DNA of 64,000 bases from Latilactobacillus sakei subsp. sakei DSM 20017 = JCM 1157. GTDB lineage: Bacteria > Bacillota > Bacilli > Lactobacillales > Lactobacillaceae. The position numbers and the translations under genes were made by a program. Shown here in pieces: positions 24,286 to 34,604 of this stretch. The stretch spans positions 620,001-684,000 of the forward strand of contig NZ_AP017929.1 in NCBI RefSeq assembly GCF_002370355.1. Reading direction: 5' to 3'. A model generated the notes under the pieces. That model was not told the origin of the DNA, ran no database searches, and saw only the letters and a program-made list of their open reading frames with translations. Each line of letters begins with the position of its first letter. Position 1 is the first letter of the stretch.

Positions 24286-25326
24286 ATGACATACTTTAAA
24301 AAATGGCTTGGATTAGTGATGGGCGTGCTGGCAACGTTGTTTGTGGCTTTTACTGTCAATCAACAGGTTGTTCATGCCGAAAAGGTAACTTACTCAGTTG
24401 CACCGATTTATCCGGAAAATCAAACGGATAAGAATTTAGGCTATTACGACTTGCGCGTGAAACCTGGTCAAAAAGAGGAAGTATCGGTAGTCGTCCAAAA
24501 TACTGGCAAAAAAGATCTTGAAGTAGATGTCGCACCAAATACGGCAATTACCAACCAAAACGGTGTGATTGACTACAGTCAGTCTGATCCTAAGTACGAT
24601 AAAACGTTAAAATACCCATTTACTAAATTGATGTCGCCAGCGCAACGCTTGAAGGTGCCTGCTGAAAGTAGCCGAACAGCAACTTTTACGTTGAATGCGC
24701 CTAAAGGAAGTTTTGAAGGGACAATTTTAGGTGGGTTCTATGTTTCACAGGTGAAGCAAGATCAAGTTGAACAAGCTTTAGATCATAAGAAGGGGACGTC
24801 TTTGACGAACCGCTATTCTTATATCTTAGGCGTTAAGTTAACGCAATCCGATCAAGCGGTAAAACCACATTTGCGCTTAAATCGAATTAAACCTGGTTTG
24901 TTGAACGGGCATACTGCGATTCTATCGAATATTCAAAATACACAAGCAAACTCAGTTGGTGAGATGCAAGTCGATGCTAAGATTCGCCGTGCTGGCCAAA
25001 GCAAGGTACTTTATCACAGCAAACAAACCGATTTACAGATGGCACCCAACTCGAATTTTGATTACGGGATTGATTTAAAAAACCAACCACTGAAGGCTGG
25101 TCGTTATAATATCAAGATTAAAGTCAACTCGAACAAGGGCCAGTGGCTATTGTCGAAGGATTTTGAAATCACACAAAAAGAAGCCAGAAAATATAATGGT
25201 AAGGCTGTTGAATTACCACAAAGTAACTGGTGGTTATACGTGATTATCGGTGTCATGGTACTCTTAATCTTGTTCTTACTCTTCCTATTATGGCGGAAAA
25301 ATAAGCAAGACAAGACTGAAGAATAA
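24286..25326 (+). CDS. DUF916/DUF3324 WxL-interacting membrane protein
   Basis: The 346-residue protein has a signal peptide (1 to about 31, ending VHA), a DUF916 domain (about 34-155, starting YSVAPIYPENQTDKNLGYYDL), a DUF3324 domain (about 165-300, with GEMQVDAKIRR and QMAPNSNFDYGID), then a membrane helix (about 311-333) and a Lys-rich tail. Such proteins accompany WxL proteins and bind both WxL domains and peptidoglycan. AGAGGAG precedes ATG 24286, 18 nt after the lectin-WxL stop, so it is in the same operon. A truncated paralogue lies at 27204-27597. Confidence 0.9.
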   Translation: MTYFKKWLGLVMGVLATLFVAFTVNQQVVHAEKVTYSVAPIYPENQTDKNLGYYDLRVKPGQKEEVSVVVQNTGKKDLEVDVAPNTAITNQNGVIDYSQSDPKYDKTLKYPFTKLMSPAQRLKVPAESSRTATFTLNAPKGSFEGTILGGFYVSQVKQDQVEQALDHKKGTSLTNRYSYILGVKLTQSDQAVKPHLRLNRIKPGLLNGHTAILSNIQNTQANSVGEMQVDAKIRRAGQSKVLYHSKQTDLQMAPNSNFDYGIDLKNQPLKAGRYNIKIKVNSNKGQWLLSKDFEITQKEARKYNGKAVELPQSNWWLYVIIGVMVLLILFLLFLLWRKNKQDKTEE

Positions 25327-25338
25327 TAATTAAAATGG

Positions 25339-25369
25339 GAAGATTGCCAGTAGGCGATCTTCTTTTTTT
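25339..25369 (+). terminator. Terminator of the WxL operon
   Basis: GAAGATTGCC pairs with GGCGATCTTC (one G-U) around AGTA, followed by T7. Confidence 0.88.
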
Positions 25370-25395
25370 AGCTGAAATTTGCATTGCGTCCAATG

Positions 25396-25424
25396 TTGAC
25401 GGATGCGCTTTAATTCGATATACT
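25396..25424 (+). promoter_or_regulatory. Promoter of the lysine-riboswitch/lysP unit
   Basis: TTGACG and TATACT are separated by 17 nt, just upstream of the riboswitch. Confidence 0.75.
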
Positions 25425-25436
25425 ACCTTTAACAAG

Positions 25437-25664
25437 ATAAGAGGTCGCAAAAACCATCAGTCGTTATTCTGAACTGACTAAGCAGTGATGAGGAATAATT
25501 AAAGGGGAATTTGCCGAAATGTCAATTTGCTTATTCAAATTGATGTTGGGACTTGATTGAATAAATCAAGGACTGTCGTAACGAAACGTTACGGGGCGCT
25601 ATCAACGGTTAATATAAGGCTTATAGTCTTTTTGTCGTTTTTAGCAGACAAGAAGGCTTTTTTG
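25437..25664 (+). ncRNA. Lysine riboswitch (L-box) with terminator
   Basis: The conserved L-box blocks appear in order: GAGGTCGC (25441), TGATGAGGAATAATTAAAGGG, TTGCCGAAATGTC, a GGGACTTG/CAAGGACTGTC junction and the closing GGGGCGCTATC (to 25612). They are followed by a terminator hairpin AGTCTTTTTGTC/GACAAGAAGGCT (25625-25658) with a T run. When lysine binds, the terminator forms and shuts off the permease gene downstream. Confidence 0.88.
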
Positions 25665-25726
25665 TTTGCTAAATTCGCGGGTTGGTGCGATTTTCTTGAA
25701 ATAATGGAGAAAAAAGCGGAAGTAGT

Positions 25727-27157
25727 ATGGCAGAAAATGAAATGAAGCGGGAGTTAAAGACGCGGCATCTATCGATGATTGCGTTGGGTGGTAGTATCGG
25801 TACAGGTTTATTCGTCACAAGTGGGTCGGCAATTGCCAAGGCGGGTCCAGGTGGCGCGTTACTTGCTTATTGTGGCATCGGGATTATGGTCTTCTTCTTG
25901 ATGACCAGTTTGGGTGAAATGGCAACTTACTTGCCAGTTTCAGGGTCGTTTTCAACGTATGCAACGCGGTTTGTTGATCCAGCATTAGGGTTTGCGCTTG
26001 GTTGGAATTACTGGTTTAATTGGGCGATTACGTTAGCCGTAGACGTCAGTACCGCAGCCTTAGTCATGCAGTTTTGGTTACCGGATATGCCGGGCTGGAT
26101 TTTTAGTTTAGTCGCGCTATTATTGATTTTCTTGATTAACATCACGAGTGTGAAATCTTTTGGTGAAACTGAATATTGGTTTGCATTAATCAAAGTTATT
26201 ACAGTTATTATTTTCTTAGGTGTTGGTGTCTTAACGATCTTTGGTATTATGGGTGGTCATCGAACTGGCCTTAGCAACTTTACCATCAAGAAAGCACCAT
26301 TTGTTGGTGGCTTACCAATGATGTTGAGTGTGTTCGTTGTTGCTGGTTTCTCATTCCAAGGGACAGAATTAATTGGGATCACCGCTGGGGAATCGAAGAC
26401 GCCTGAAAAGAGTATTCCGAAGGCAATCAAACAAGTTTTCTGGCGCATTTTATTATTCTATATCTTATCAATCTTCGTTATCGCTTGTTTAATTCCTTAT
26501 ACAAGCCCCTCATTATTAGGTGCTAGTGAAACCAACATTGCGGTTAGTCCGTTTACCTTGGTCTTCAAACGTGCTGGTTTAGCATCAGCTGCCAGCATCA
26601 TGAACGCAGTTATTTTAACGTCAGTGTTATCGGCTGCTAATTCAGGGATGTATGCTTCGTCAAGAATGTTGTGGTCAATGGCCGAAGATGGCTATGCCGC
26701 TAAGATTTTTGCCAAGACAAACAAACGCGGTATTCCAGTCATGGCTTTGATCGGGACAACAATCATTGGGGCCTTAACCTTTATGACCAGTGTCTTTGGC
26801 ACTCGCATTTATCTTTTCCTTGTGGCTGCTAGTGGTTTGACTGGTTTCATCGCTTGGTTAGGGATCGCGATTTCGCATTATCGTTTCCGACGCGCTTTTA
26901 AAGTGCAAGGTCATCAATTGTCAGAATTAAAATACCACGCACGGTGGTTCCCATTTGGGCCAATTTTTGCTTTCTTACTCTGTGTGATTGTCATTATTGG
27001 CCAGGATATTCAAGCGTTTGCCCACTTTGATTGGACAGCGATCGGGATTAGTTACATGAGTATTCCGTTGTTCATCATTTTGTACAGTTATTACAAGATT
27101 CGCTATAAAACAAAGGTTATTCCATTAGAAAAAGTAGACCTTAGTAAACATCGCTAG
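25727..27157 (+). CDS. lysP: Lysine-specific APC family permease
   Basis: This 476-residue amino acid/polyamine/organocation permease has about 12 membrane helices. It has the amino-acid-transporter signature SMIALGGSIGTGLFVTSGSAI in helix 1, with GPGGALLAY after it. NITSVKSFGETEYWFALIKV and FQGTELIGITAGES match the LysP/AroP branch. The lysine riboswitch directly upstream independently supports lysine as substrate. ATG 25727 has a GGAAG Shine-Dalgarno sequence. The gene is monocistronic, bounded by the riboswitch and the terminator at 27163. It sits between two parts of a WxL surface locus. Confidence 0.92.
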   Translation: MAENEMKRELKTRHLSMIALGGSIGTGLFVTSGSAIAKAGPGGALLAYCGIGIMVFFLMTSLGEMATYLPVSGSFSTYATRFVDPALGFALGWNYWFNWAITLAVDVSTAALVMQFWLPDMPGWIFSLVALLLIFLINITSVKSFGETEYWFALIKVITVIIFLGVGVLTIFGIMGGHRTGLSNFTIKKAPFVGGLPMMLSVFVVAGFSFQGTELIGITAGESKTPEKSIPKAIKQVFWRILLFYILSIFVIACLIPYTSPSLLGASETNIAVSPFTLVFKRAGLASAASIMNAVILTSVLSAANSGMYASSRMLWSMAEDGYAAKIFAKTNKRGIPVMALIGTTIIGALTFMTSVFGTRIYLFLVAASGLTGFIAWLGIAISHYRFRRAFKVQGHQLSELKYHARWFPFGPIFAFLLCVIVIIGQDIQAFAHFDWTAIGISYMSIPLFIILYSYYKIRYKTKVIPLEKVDLSKHR

Positions 27158-27162
27158 ACAAT

Positions 27163-27198
27163 AAAAAAGGCGTCGAGACAACTGTCTCGGCGCCTTTT
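27163..27198. terminator. Bidirectional terminator after lysP
   Basis: AAAAGGCGTCGAGACA pairs with TGTCTCGGCGCCTTTT (one G-U), with A/T tracts on both sides. It also serves the minus-strand DUF3324 fragment. Confidence 0.88.
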
Positions 27199-27203
27199 CA
27201 TTA

Positions 27204-27597
27204 TTATTGTTCTTTTGTTTTTTGACGTAGTTTGTAGAGTAAGTAAAGAATAATCAGGATGAGTAATAAGATACTGAAGCCAACAATCAGCCAGATGATG
27301 TTAATACTTTTCTTCTTTTCTGGTGATTTCAATTCATTTTTGGTGTTTTCTTTGAGTGTTGCACGTTTGATTGTAAACTCGCTAGTAAAATGCCAAGTTT
27401 TCTTATCTGATTTGGCCGTCATATCTAGTGTGTAAGTACCGGCTTTAAGCGGTTCATCACCAGGTTCGATGGCATAGTTGAAACTTGAGTTAGGTGCCAT
27501 CTCGAGGCCCTTTTTATGGCTGCTGTAGAGTAGTTTGTGGTTTGACTTGCGATAAACCTTAGCGTCTACTTTAAGCGGCGTTAGGACCCAATTGCTT
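27204..27597 (-). pseudogene. 5'-truncated DUF916/DUF3324 protein (C-terminal remnant)
   Basis: The minus-strand frame from about 27597 to the stop encodes ...NWVLTPLKVDAKVYRK, then the DUF3324 tail with MAPNSSFNYAIEPGDEPLKAG, a membrane helix (about 20 residues) and a basic end. It aligns well with the intact paralogue at 24286-25326 (VDAKIRR..., QMAPNSNFDYGID). The signal peptide, DUF916 domain and start of DUF3324 are missing, and family similarity stops at about 27600. An internal ATG at 27500 could start a 98-residue piece, but without a signal it would be non-functional. Confidence 0.82.
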
Positions 27598-27604
27598 TCG
27601 TTAT

Positions 27605-28369
27605 AATAGGAACGGTAATAACGATAAAGGTGATTGGCAACGTTATTCTGCCGGTGCCCAAACAGGAACCTCTGTGACGTTAAAGGAAAGTTTATTGGCT
27701 GATTTAAATAATCAGACCAAGGCGACGGCGGGAACCATGAAAACTGAGGCGCAGAAGATTAGCTATCCACTCACTAAAACTAGCGGGATTGAATTTGCAA
27801 CAACGGCGGATGCCAAGGCGGCAACAATTGCTGCGGATAAGATTGAAACCACTGCGACGTTTAAATTCACGTTACAGATTGATGCGTCTCTTGAAGTAAC
27901 CGTCCCTGCTAAAATATCATTTGGTACGGATATTTTGGGTAATTCTTCTGGTGAAGCAACAAGAACGGTTGCTATCAACGAGATTCAATTGACCCAAAAA
28001 GCAGTCGCAGATACCGGAACACCGGAAGAACCAAGGGTAGTTGTTTATAATCCGTTATTAAGCGGATTTAACCTAAAATTAGCCTATTTAGACGCGAATG
28101 CGACAAGTCAAAATCCGTTTTATATTACCAATAATTTTAAATATAATATCAATACCGCAGCACCAGTGCCACTAGCGCCAGATAAAAGCGATGGTGAGTG
28201 GATTGATGGCATATTGAAACGGGATACGACACCGCAGAGTCTAGAAACGAAGATGAGTAATAATCCGCTCAAGAGTAGCTCACTGCAGCTTCATTTACCA
28301 TATAGAAATGACTATAAAGTATCGTCGAATGCATACACAGCACCAATGGGGTGGCAATTGACACTTTAG
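27605..28369 (+). pseudogene. 5'-truncated WxL-domain protein (C-terminal remnant)
   Basis: A plus-strand frame, open from about 27575 and coding-like from 27605 (NRNGNNDKGDWQRYSAG), runs to 28369. It ends in TAPMGWQLTL, a terminal WxL motif (WQL). Its body has the TATFKFTLQIDASLEVTVPAKISFGT and LSGFNLKLAYLD strands of WxL-like domains. No signal peptide or credible start is present; GTG 27674 lies mid-domain. The upstream end abuts the opposite-strand DUF3324 fragment, so both genes lost their 5' parts at one junction. Confidence 0.8.
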
Positions 28370-28383
28370 AAAAAATTAATATG

Positions 28384-28423
28384 GAACTTAGCAAAATCTA
28401 ATAATGATGCTAAGTTCTTTTTT
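28384..28423 (+). terminator. Terminator after the WxL remnant
   Basis: GAACTTAGCA pairs with TGCTAAGTTC around a 14-nt loop, followed by T6. Confidence 0.85.
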
Positions 28424-28681
28424 GTTTCGTTTTTAACATTTAACGCCTAAAAAATAACGGGATGAGATTAATAATTATTTAACATAGCTCAATGTTAACA
28501 ATCAATACTATGTATATTATTATAATATTCTAAAATATTATTTATGATTATAATGTTTAATTGCATTTGATAAGGGTATAGTAGAACTGCGGTAATAAAA
28601 GGATTCAAATTAATATAAAATTAATTCTAGCTCATCAGTCATTTTAAATGATAGTTAGTTTGGACTGGAGGTGCTACTTAG
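28424..28681. other. AT-rich intergenic region upstream of the first Mga-like gene
   Basis: No gene is seen. A TATAGT near 28578 could be a -10, without a convincing -35. The strong Shine-Dalgarno sequence GGAGGTG lies 7 nt before ATG 28682. Confidence 0.4.
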
Positions 28682-30274
28682 ATGAATACGAACAGTATTT
28701 ATTTGACGCTAGCTGAGAAAGAAAAGTACGCATTATTCTTGGATATTACTAACGTTAAGTGGGATGAACTGCCCGTTAAGAAACGAATTAGTATGGCCAG
28801 ACAGGTTGATTACCTGATTGATGATGTGAATTTAAAACAGGTTGCGGCGCTCTTAGATCGCAACTACGGTAGTTTATATAATATGTACATGAGCATGGTG
28901 GGCGATCTGCAGGCGGTCTTAGGGACCGATACTGATGATGCTCGGCAGCTCTTTAAGGTACCGAGTGACGCCTATCATTTTTATATGGTTAAAAATTCGG
29001 ATGTTTATGATTTTGTCCAAATTTTATTACATGGTGGTAACGTGTCGTTCCAATCATTTTGGGAGAAGCACAAGAGTAGTAAGGCAACCGTCTTGCGGCA
29101 CTTGAAACAGGTACGGGATTTAATTCGAGCCTTTAATGTACGGATTGCGTATGATCCAATTCACTTAGAAGGTGATGAAAAGGCGATTCGGATTGCGCTG
29201 GTGACCTTATATTGGCTTGCGGCTGGTGGACATACATGGGTTTTTGATGACGTTGACCAACAAATGGCGCATGATGCGTTTGATTGTGCAGTTAAGGCCT
29301 ATCAACTAGAAGAGCCTAACTTATTAACGCGTGAAATTGGCACCTATATGATCGCGATTTCTTATTATAGAGTGATGCAAGGAAAGATTATTGAAGAAGA
29401 CGATCGGATGTCGTTGATTCGTTATCCATATCCTGATTTGACTAATACTTATCTGGTTGCTGATTTTACGGAAGATTCAATTAATTTACGGGCAACATTG
29501 GCGCAATTATCACCTGCACAGTGTCGTGCTGAGTCGGCCGGGTTGTATTTTGTAATGAAATACGGACCAATGCCGCTAAAATCGAAAGAACAGTTTGATA
29601 TTACTGAATGTATGGTTTATGAACGTTATGTACCAGAAGTTTATCATTTTGTTCGTCATTTTTTGGAACGGACGCCAATTGATATTCAGCGCTATTTGAA
29701 GATATCAGATAAAGTCTATCACGAGTTACAAAATGCCTTATTTGTGGTCACAACTAATATTCATGTGTTAGGTAATGATATGACTTCCGTAGCATCACAT
29801 CAATTAATGGAACGCTTAAAATTATTGCGGCCCAATGAACGATTACGGGCTGGCGTTAGTCAGACAGTCGATTATCTCTTATCTGAACCAGAATTTCGAT
29901 TATTTGAACCTAATCGAGATGCGCTTGTGAAAGCGTACTATAACTTGATGCGACAATTAATTCAACAGTATCGTCCGGCTAACCGTGTGAAGGTTGCTTT
30001 AGTGGTTGAACAAGATTATTTAGGTTATATGGATGTCTTGGCGGCATTGGATAACATTCAATACGTTGATGTCAGCACTAGTGATGAAGCCTTACGGGAT
30101 GCCGATTTAGTGGTTACTACGGCCAGCATCACCTTACCAGATTATACCAATCCAGAAGCAGTGCCGTTTGTTTGGCGGTTGAATGCTAATAGTGATCATT
30201 ACGCTCGTTTATACGGGATTGTTCACGAATTATGGATTCAAAAATCACACTTAGAAAAATCTGAGCTCAATTGA
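28682..30274 (+). CDS. Mga-like transcriptional regulator (paralogue 1)
   Basis: The 530-residue protein has the Mga/AtxA layout. A first helix-turn-helix is at about 48-72 (LKQVAALLDRNYGSLYNMY), and a second, Mga-type HTH near 120-145 (SFQSFWEKHKSSKATVLRHL). A central all-helical PRD-like region follows, and a C-terminal EIIB-like fold near 435-530 (VKVALVVEQDYLGYMDVLAAL...DADLVVTT). Mga-family proteins activate surface-protein genes and can be tuned by PTS phosphorylation, so control of the neighbouring WxL locus is a natural inference. It shares order and many residues with the 31213-32790 protein. Confidence 0.85.
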   Translation: MNTNSIYLTLAEKEKYALFLDITNVKWDELPVKKRISMARQVDYLIDDVNLKQVAALLDRNYGSLYNMYMSMVGDLQAVLGTDTDDARQLFKVPSDAYHFYMVKNSDVYDFVQILLHGGNVSFQSFWEKHKSSKATVLRHLKQVRDLIRAFNVRIAYDPIHLEGDEKAIRIALVTLYWLAAGGHTWVFDDVDQQMAHDAFDCAVKAYQLEEPNLLTREIGTYMIAISYYRVMQGKIIEEDDRMSLIRYPYPDLTNTYLVADFTEDSINLRATLAQLSPAQCRAESAGLYFVMKYGPMPLKSKEQFDITECMVYERYVPEVYHFVRHFLERTPIDIQRYLKISDKVYHELQNALFVVTTNIHVLGNDMTSVASHQLMERLKLLRPNERLRAGVSQTVDYLLSEPEFRLFEPNRDALVKAYYNLMRQLIQQYRPANRVKVALVVEQDYLGYMDVLAALDNIQYVDVSTSDEALRDADLVVTTASITLPDYTNPEAVPFVWRLNANSDHYARLYGIVHELWIQKSHLEKSELN

Positions 30275-30294
30275 TAACGTACACATTTGTATGC

Positions 30295-30332
30295 AAAAAA
30301 GGCCTGGATAATAATTTATCCAGGCCTTTTTT
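30295..30332. terminator. Bidirectional terminator
   Basis: AAAAAAGGCCTGGATAA pairs with TTATCCAGGCCTTTTTT, between convergent genes. Confidence 0.92.
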
Positions 30333-30341
30333 AAATCAGAT

Positions 30342-31004
30342 TTAGATTGCTTTAGATTGTTGTTCGTTTAATTCTTTAACCCGTTGGTCGATCATATCGA
30401 TGACTTTTTTACGATCAGCTTCGTTTTCAACGAAGTCTAATACGTCGCCGTCGATTTGCATCTTAGGACTTTCATCATAAGCGTCGTACCAAGCGTCATA
30501 ACGGCTGTTTAATTCCTTGTAATAGTCGTAGAGGGTTGGATCGGCTTCTAATTGTTCATAAGAACGACCACGTTTTTGAATCCGTGAGAGCATTGTTTCG
30601 AAACTAACGCGGACATGGATTAATAAATCAGGACGTTTCTTGTGGGCGGCAAATGGTAATTCTTGCATCATGTTGGCTAACAATTCGTCGTAAACGCGCA
30701 CTTCAGTTGCTGTGGCACGACCGAGATCAGCGTTCAAGTGGAAGAGTAATGAATCTTCGAAGATTGAGCGATCCAAGATGTTGTTATCATCTGTGTAAGC
30801 TTGCTTGATACTATCAAATCGTTTATTTAAGAAATAGATTTGGAGTAAAAAAGCGTATTTTGTAGGATCTTTATAAAATAAAGGTAATACTTCGTTATCA
30901 TCAACGGATTCGTAAAAAGCTTCCGTTCCTAAATGATCAGATAAATATTTTGTTAAACTAGTTTTTCCTGCACCAATTGTGCCAGCAAGTACGAGCAATG
31001 TCAT
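30342..31004 (-). CDS. Deoxyadenosine/deoxyguanosine kinase family protein
   Basis: This 220-residue P-loop kinase has Walker A GTIGAGKTS (8-16), the dNK-family DRSIFEDSLLF motif (about 76-86, nucleoside-binding and catalytic) and an arginine-rich lid SRIQKRGRSYEQ. It phosphorylates deoxynucleosides for dNTP salvage, important in lactobacilli that lack parts of de novo synthesis. AGGGAG precedes the ATG at 31004. It is transcribed opposite to, and lies between, two Mga-like paralogues. Confidence 0.9.
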   Translation of the reverse strand: MTLLVLAGTIGAGKTSLTKYLSDHLGTEAFYESVDDNEVLPLFYKDPTKYAFLLQIYFLNKRFDSIKQAYTDDNNILDRSIFEDSLLFHLNADLGRATATEVRVYDELLANMMQELPFAAHKKRPDLLIHVRVSFETMLSRIQKRGRSYEQLEADPTLYDYYKELNSRYDAWYDAYDESPKMQIDGDVLDFVENEADRKKVIDMIDQRVKELNEQQSKAI

Positions 31005-31212
31005 CAGTCTCCCTCTTTTGACTATAAAATGTGTTTTGAATGTTATTGATATACAACATGTGGTGTTTCATCACCAAACGTCACTTAAATATTCTAGCAT
31101 TTTTAGCGCAAAAAGCAACGCTTGTTTATCAAGGGGAGGTATGGTTTCATTGCGAAGTCATTAATGGTAAAATAAATTGCCCATTATAGATACTTTCCGG
31201 GAGGTTAGTCAG

Positions 31213-32790
31213 TTGAATAGAAATGACAGTATTTTTTTAACACAGGCTGAAAATGATAAATATGGTCTGTTGTTGGATATCGCGAGCTTGAAGCGGGATG
31301 AATTACCCGTCAAAAAAAGAATTGCATTATCTCGAAAAAATGAACCATTAGTCGACGACGTTAATTTAAAACAGGTCGCCGCCTTATTAAACCGGACTTA
31401 TGGTAGTCTATATAATACCTATATGAGTATCGTCGCTGATTTAAAAGAAGTTATCGGCGAAGACACTGAAGATATTCAAAGATTATTTAGTGTCCCACTA
31501 GATGCCTATCACTATCATTTAGTGAATCAATCAGATGTTTTTGATTTTGTAAACATCTTGTTGAAAGGTGAAGAAGTGAAGTTCGAAGAATTTTGGACAT
31601 CACACGATATCAGCAAAGCAACCGCATTGCGGCATTTGAAAGGTGTTCGGGATTTAATCCGGTCATTTGATATTCGCATGTATTACGATCCAATTCGCCT
31701 AGAAGGTGATGAGAATAAGATTCGCTTAGTCCTCATCATTTTATTCTGGCTAGCGACTGATGGGCACACATGGCCATTTGAAACGATTGATCGATTGGAT
31801 GCTTTAAAGGCGTTTGATTTAGCAATCGAACGGTTCCAATTGGCAAAACCAAATGTTTTAACCCGCGAATTAGGTGCATACTTAGTTGTGACAATGTACT
31901 ATCGGATTGCGCAGCGGCACTATATTCAAGGACCTACCGAAGAAAATTTATTGCGGTACCCAGTCCCCAATATGATTAAAACGTATATTAACCAACCGTT
32001 CATTGGGCCAGCGTTAATTATTAAAAATGCAATGGCTCAGATGACGATGGAAGAAGCAATGGCTGAATCTTTTAACCTTTATGACTTGATGAACTTTGGG
32101 CCCATCTTGTTACAAGGGAATAATCAGTATATGCCATCTTATGAAGATCGCTATGAACGTTATATTCCTAAGACCCATAAATTCGTAATGGATTTCATGG
32201 CTAAGGTGCCAATTAATCTTGAAGAACATTTGAACCTGGATGAAGAAGATTATCAAGGATTAGTTCAGACATTAATGGCCACTGTCATGACAATCTATAT
32301 GTTTAAACAAGATGTGATGTCGATTATGGCGAACCATTTAATGGACGATTACACACGCTTGAGGGATAACCCCGTTTTAAAACAAGATATTGAAGATACG
32401 GTCGATTACTTACTCTTAGACAAGCAATTAGATTTTATCAGCGATTTACGCGATCAAATTGTTAGCGGGCTTTATAATGTCTTACGGCAAGTTGTTCAAC
32501 GGGTAGCACCTACTAACCCGGTGAAGGTCGTCTTAGTATCAGAACAATCATTCTTAGGTTATTTTGATTTAATGATGGCTTTGAAGAATATTCGTTATGT
32601 GACAGTGACGCACGACGATGCTGATTTGGCTGATGCCGATCTAGTCATCACAACGTCAAGTATCTCGTTAGCCAATAAGGTTAACCCGAATGCAGTGATG
32701 TTTAAGTGGAATCAAAATGCGGATAGTGACCATTATGGGCGTTTATATGGCTTATTAAGAGAGCTTTGGTTACAAAAGTCAGCCGATTAA
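31213..32790 (+). CDS. Mga-like transcriptional regulator (paralogue 2)
   Basis: The 525-residue protein is parallel to the first Mga-like protein from the N-terminus (MNRNDSIFLTQAENDKYGLLLDI versus MNTNSIYLTLAEKEKYALFLDI). It has the same HTH (LKQVAALLNRTYGSLYNTY), the second HTH (ISKATALRHLKGVRDLI) and the C-terminal EIIB-like domain (VKVVLVSEQSFLGYFDLMMAL...DADLVITT). I chose TTG 31213 because GGGAGG lies 8 nt upstream and the start then matches the paralogue; an upstream in-frame TTG 31177 lacks a Shine-Dalgarno sequence. The duplication is old, since synonymous and protein divergence are both large. Confidence 0.85.
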   Translation: MNRNDSIFLTQAENDKYGLLLDIASLKRDELPVKKRIALSRKNEPLVDDVNLKQVAALLNRTYGSLYNTYMSIVADLKEVIGEDTEDIQRLFSVPLDAYHYHLVNQSDVFDFVNILLKGEEVKFEEFWTSHDISKATALRHLKGVRDLIRSFDIRMYYDPIRLEGDENKIRLVLIILFWLATDGHTWPFETIDRLDALKAFDLAIERFQLAKPNVLTRELGAYLVVTMYYRIAQRHYIQGPTEENLLRYPVPNMIKTYINQPFIGPALIIKNAMAQMTMEEAMAESFNLYDLMNFGPILLQGNNQYMPSYEDRYERYIPKTHKFVMDFMAKVPINLEEHLNLDEEDYQGLVQTLMATVMTIYMFKQDVMSIMANHLMDDYTRLRDNPVLKQDIEDTVDYLLLDKQLDFISDLRDQIVSGLYNVLRQVVQRVAPTNPVKVVLVSEQSFLGYFDLMMALKNIRYVTVTHDDADLADADLVITTSSISLANKVNPNAVMFKWNQNADSDHYGRLYGLLRELWLQKSAD

Positions 32791-32792
32791 GA

Positions 32793-32821
32793 TTGAATTT
32801 AATAGCCAAATGGGTTATTCT
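32793..32821 (+). promoter_or_regulatory. Promoter of the T-box/serS unit
   Basis: TTGAAT and TATTCT are separated by 17 nt. Confidence 0.65.
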
Positions 32822-32827
32822 TAATGC

Positions 32828-33056
32828 AAGAGAAAAACACGTGAATAAGCGCCTATATGGATTGACAGAGAGATACCGGTTGGTGGAAGGTATTGAATCC
32901 AGTATTCCAGCGTAATAGTGGGTAGTGAATAACTACACGGCACCTGACCGTTATCAGCAATGAAGGGCACTGGTTATTTGGTAATCAGTGAACTTGGGTG
33001 GTACCGCGAATGTGAAGTCTTTTCGTCCCAATTTAGGGGATGAGAAGGCTTTTTTT
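32828..33056 (+). ncRNA. T-box riboswitch leader of serS (tRNA-Ser sensor)
   Basis: The antiterminator core GGGTGGTACCGCG (32997-33009) is followed by a terminator AGTCTTTTCGTCCC/GGGGATGAGAAGGCT with T6 (33016-33056). Stem I carries the distal loop ATACC...GGTAT. Several Ser codons lie on its 3' side, TCC in GAATCCA (32898-32900) being the best specifier candidate. The amino acid is mainly set by the downstream serS. Confidence 0.9.
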
Positions 33057-33074
33057 GTTGATTATTATCTATAA

Positions 33075-34364
<1,290 letters not shown>

Positions 34365-34480
34365 AGTGTGAACCCAACCGGGTATATCCTGAGGATTAGC
34401 ACGGAATGGCGAATAATTACGTCAGTAATTGTTTGACGTTCAGATCTAAGCGCAGGCATCAGCTTTAAAAAAGCATTTAA
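34365..34480 (+). repeat. Imperfect-palindromic intergenic element, fourth example
   Basis: It begins at the TAG stop of serS (TAGAGTGTGAACCC). The distance from TAGAGTG to GAGGATTA (22 nt) is identical to that in the Dyp 3' repeats. Downstream are TTGTTTGACG, TCTAAGCGCAGG, CAGCTTTAAAAAAGCA in the same order as near 16.8 kb. Confidence 0.7.
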
Positions 34481-34489
34481 TATACACGG

Positions 34490-34527
34490 AAAACGCCTAA
34501 CAATCGGTTTATTGTTAGGCGTTTTTT
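34490..34527 (+). terminator. Terminator of serS
   Basis: AAAACGCCTAACAAT pairs with ATTGTTAGGCGTTTT around a 6-nt loop, with a T run. Confidence 0.9.
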
Positions 34528-34604
34528 AATTAAATTTAGTTAATCTTTACCGTTTGAAGGGTTCACACCCGTATAATGGGGACTATTAGTTAAGGAGGAA
34601 TACA

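Noticed and set aside
27674-28369. Intact 231-residue gene starting at GTG 27674
   Set aside because: There is no Shine-Dalgarno sequence or signal peptide, and the coding-like frame extends further upstream to the rearrangement junction.
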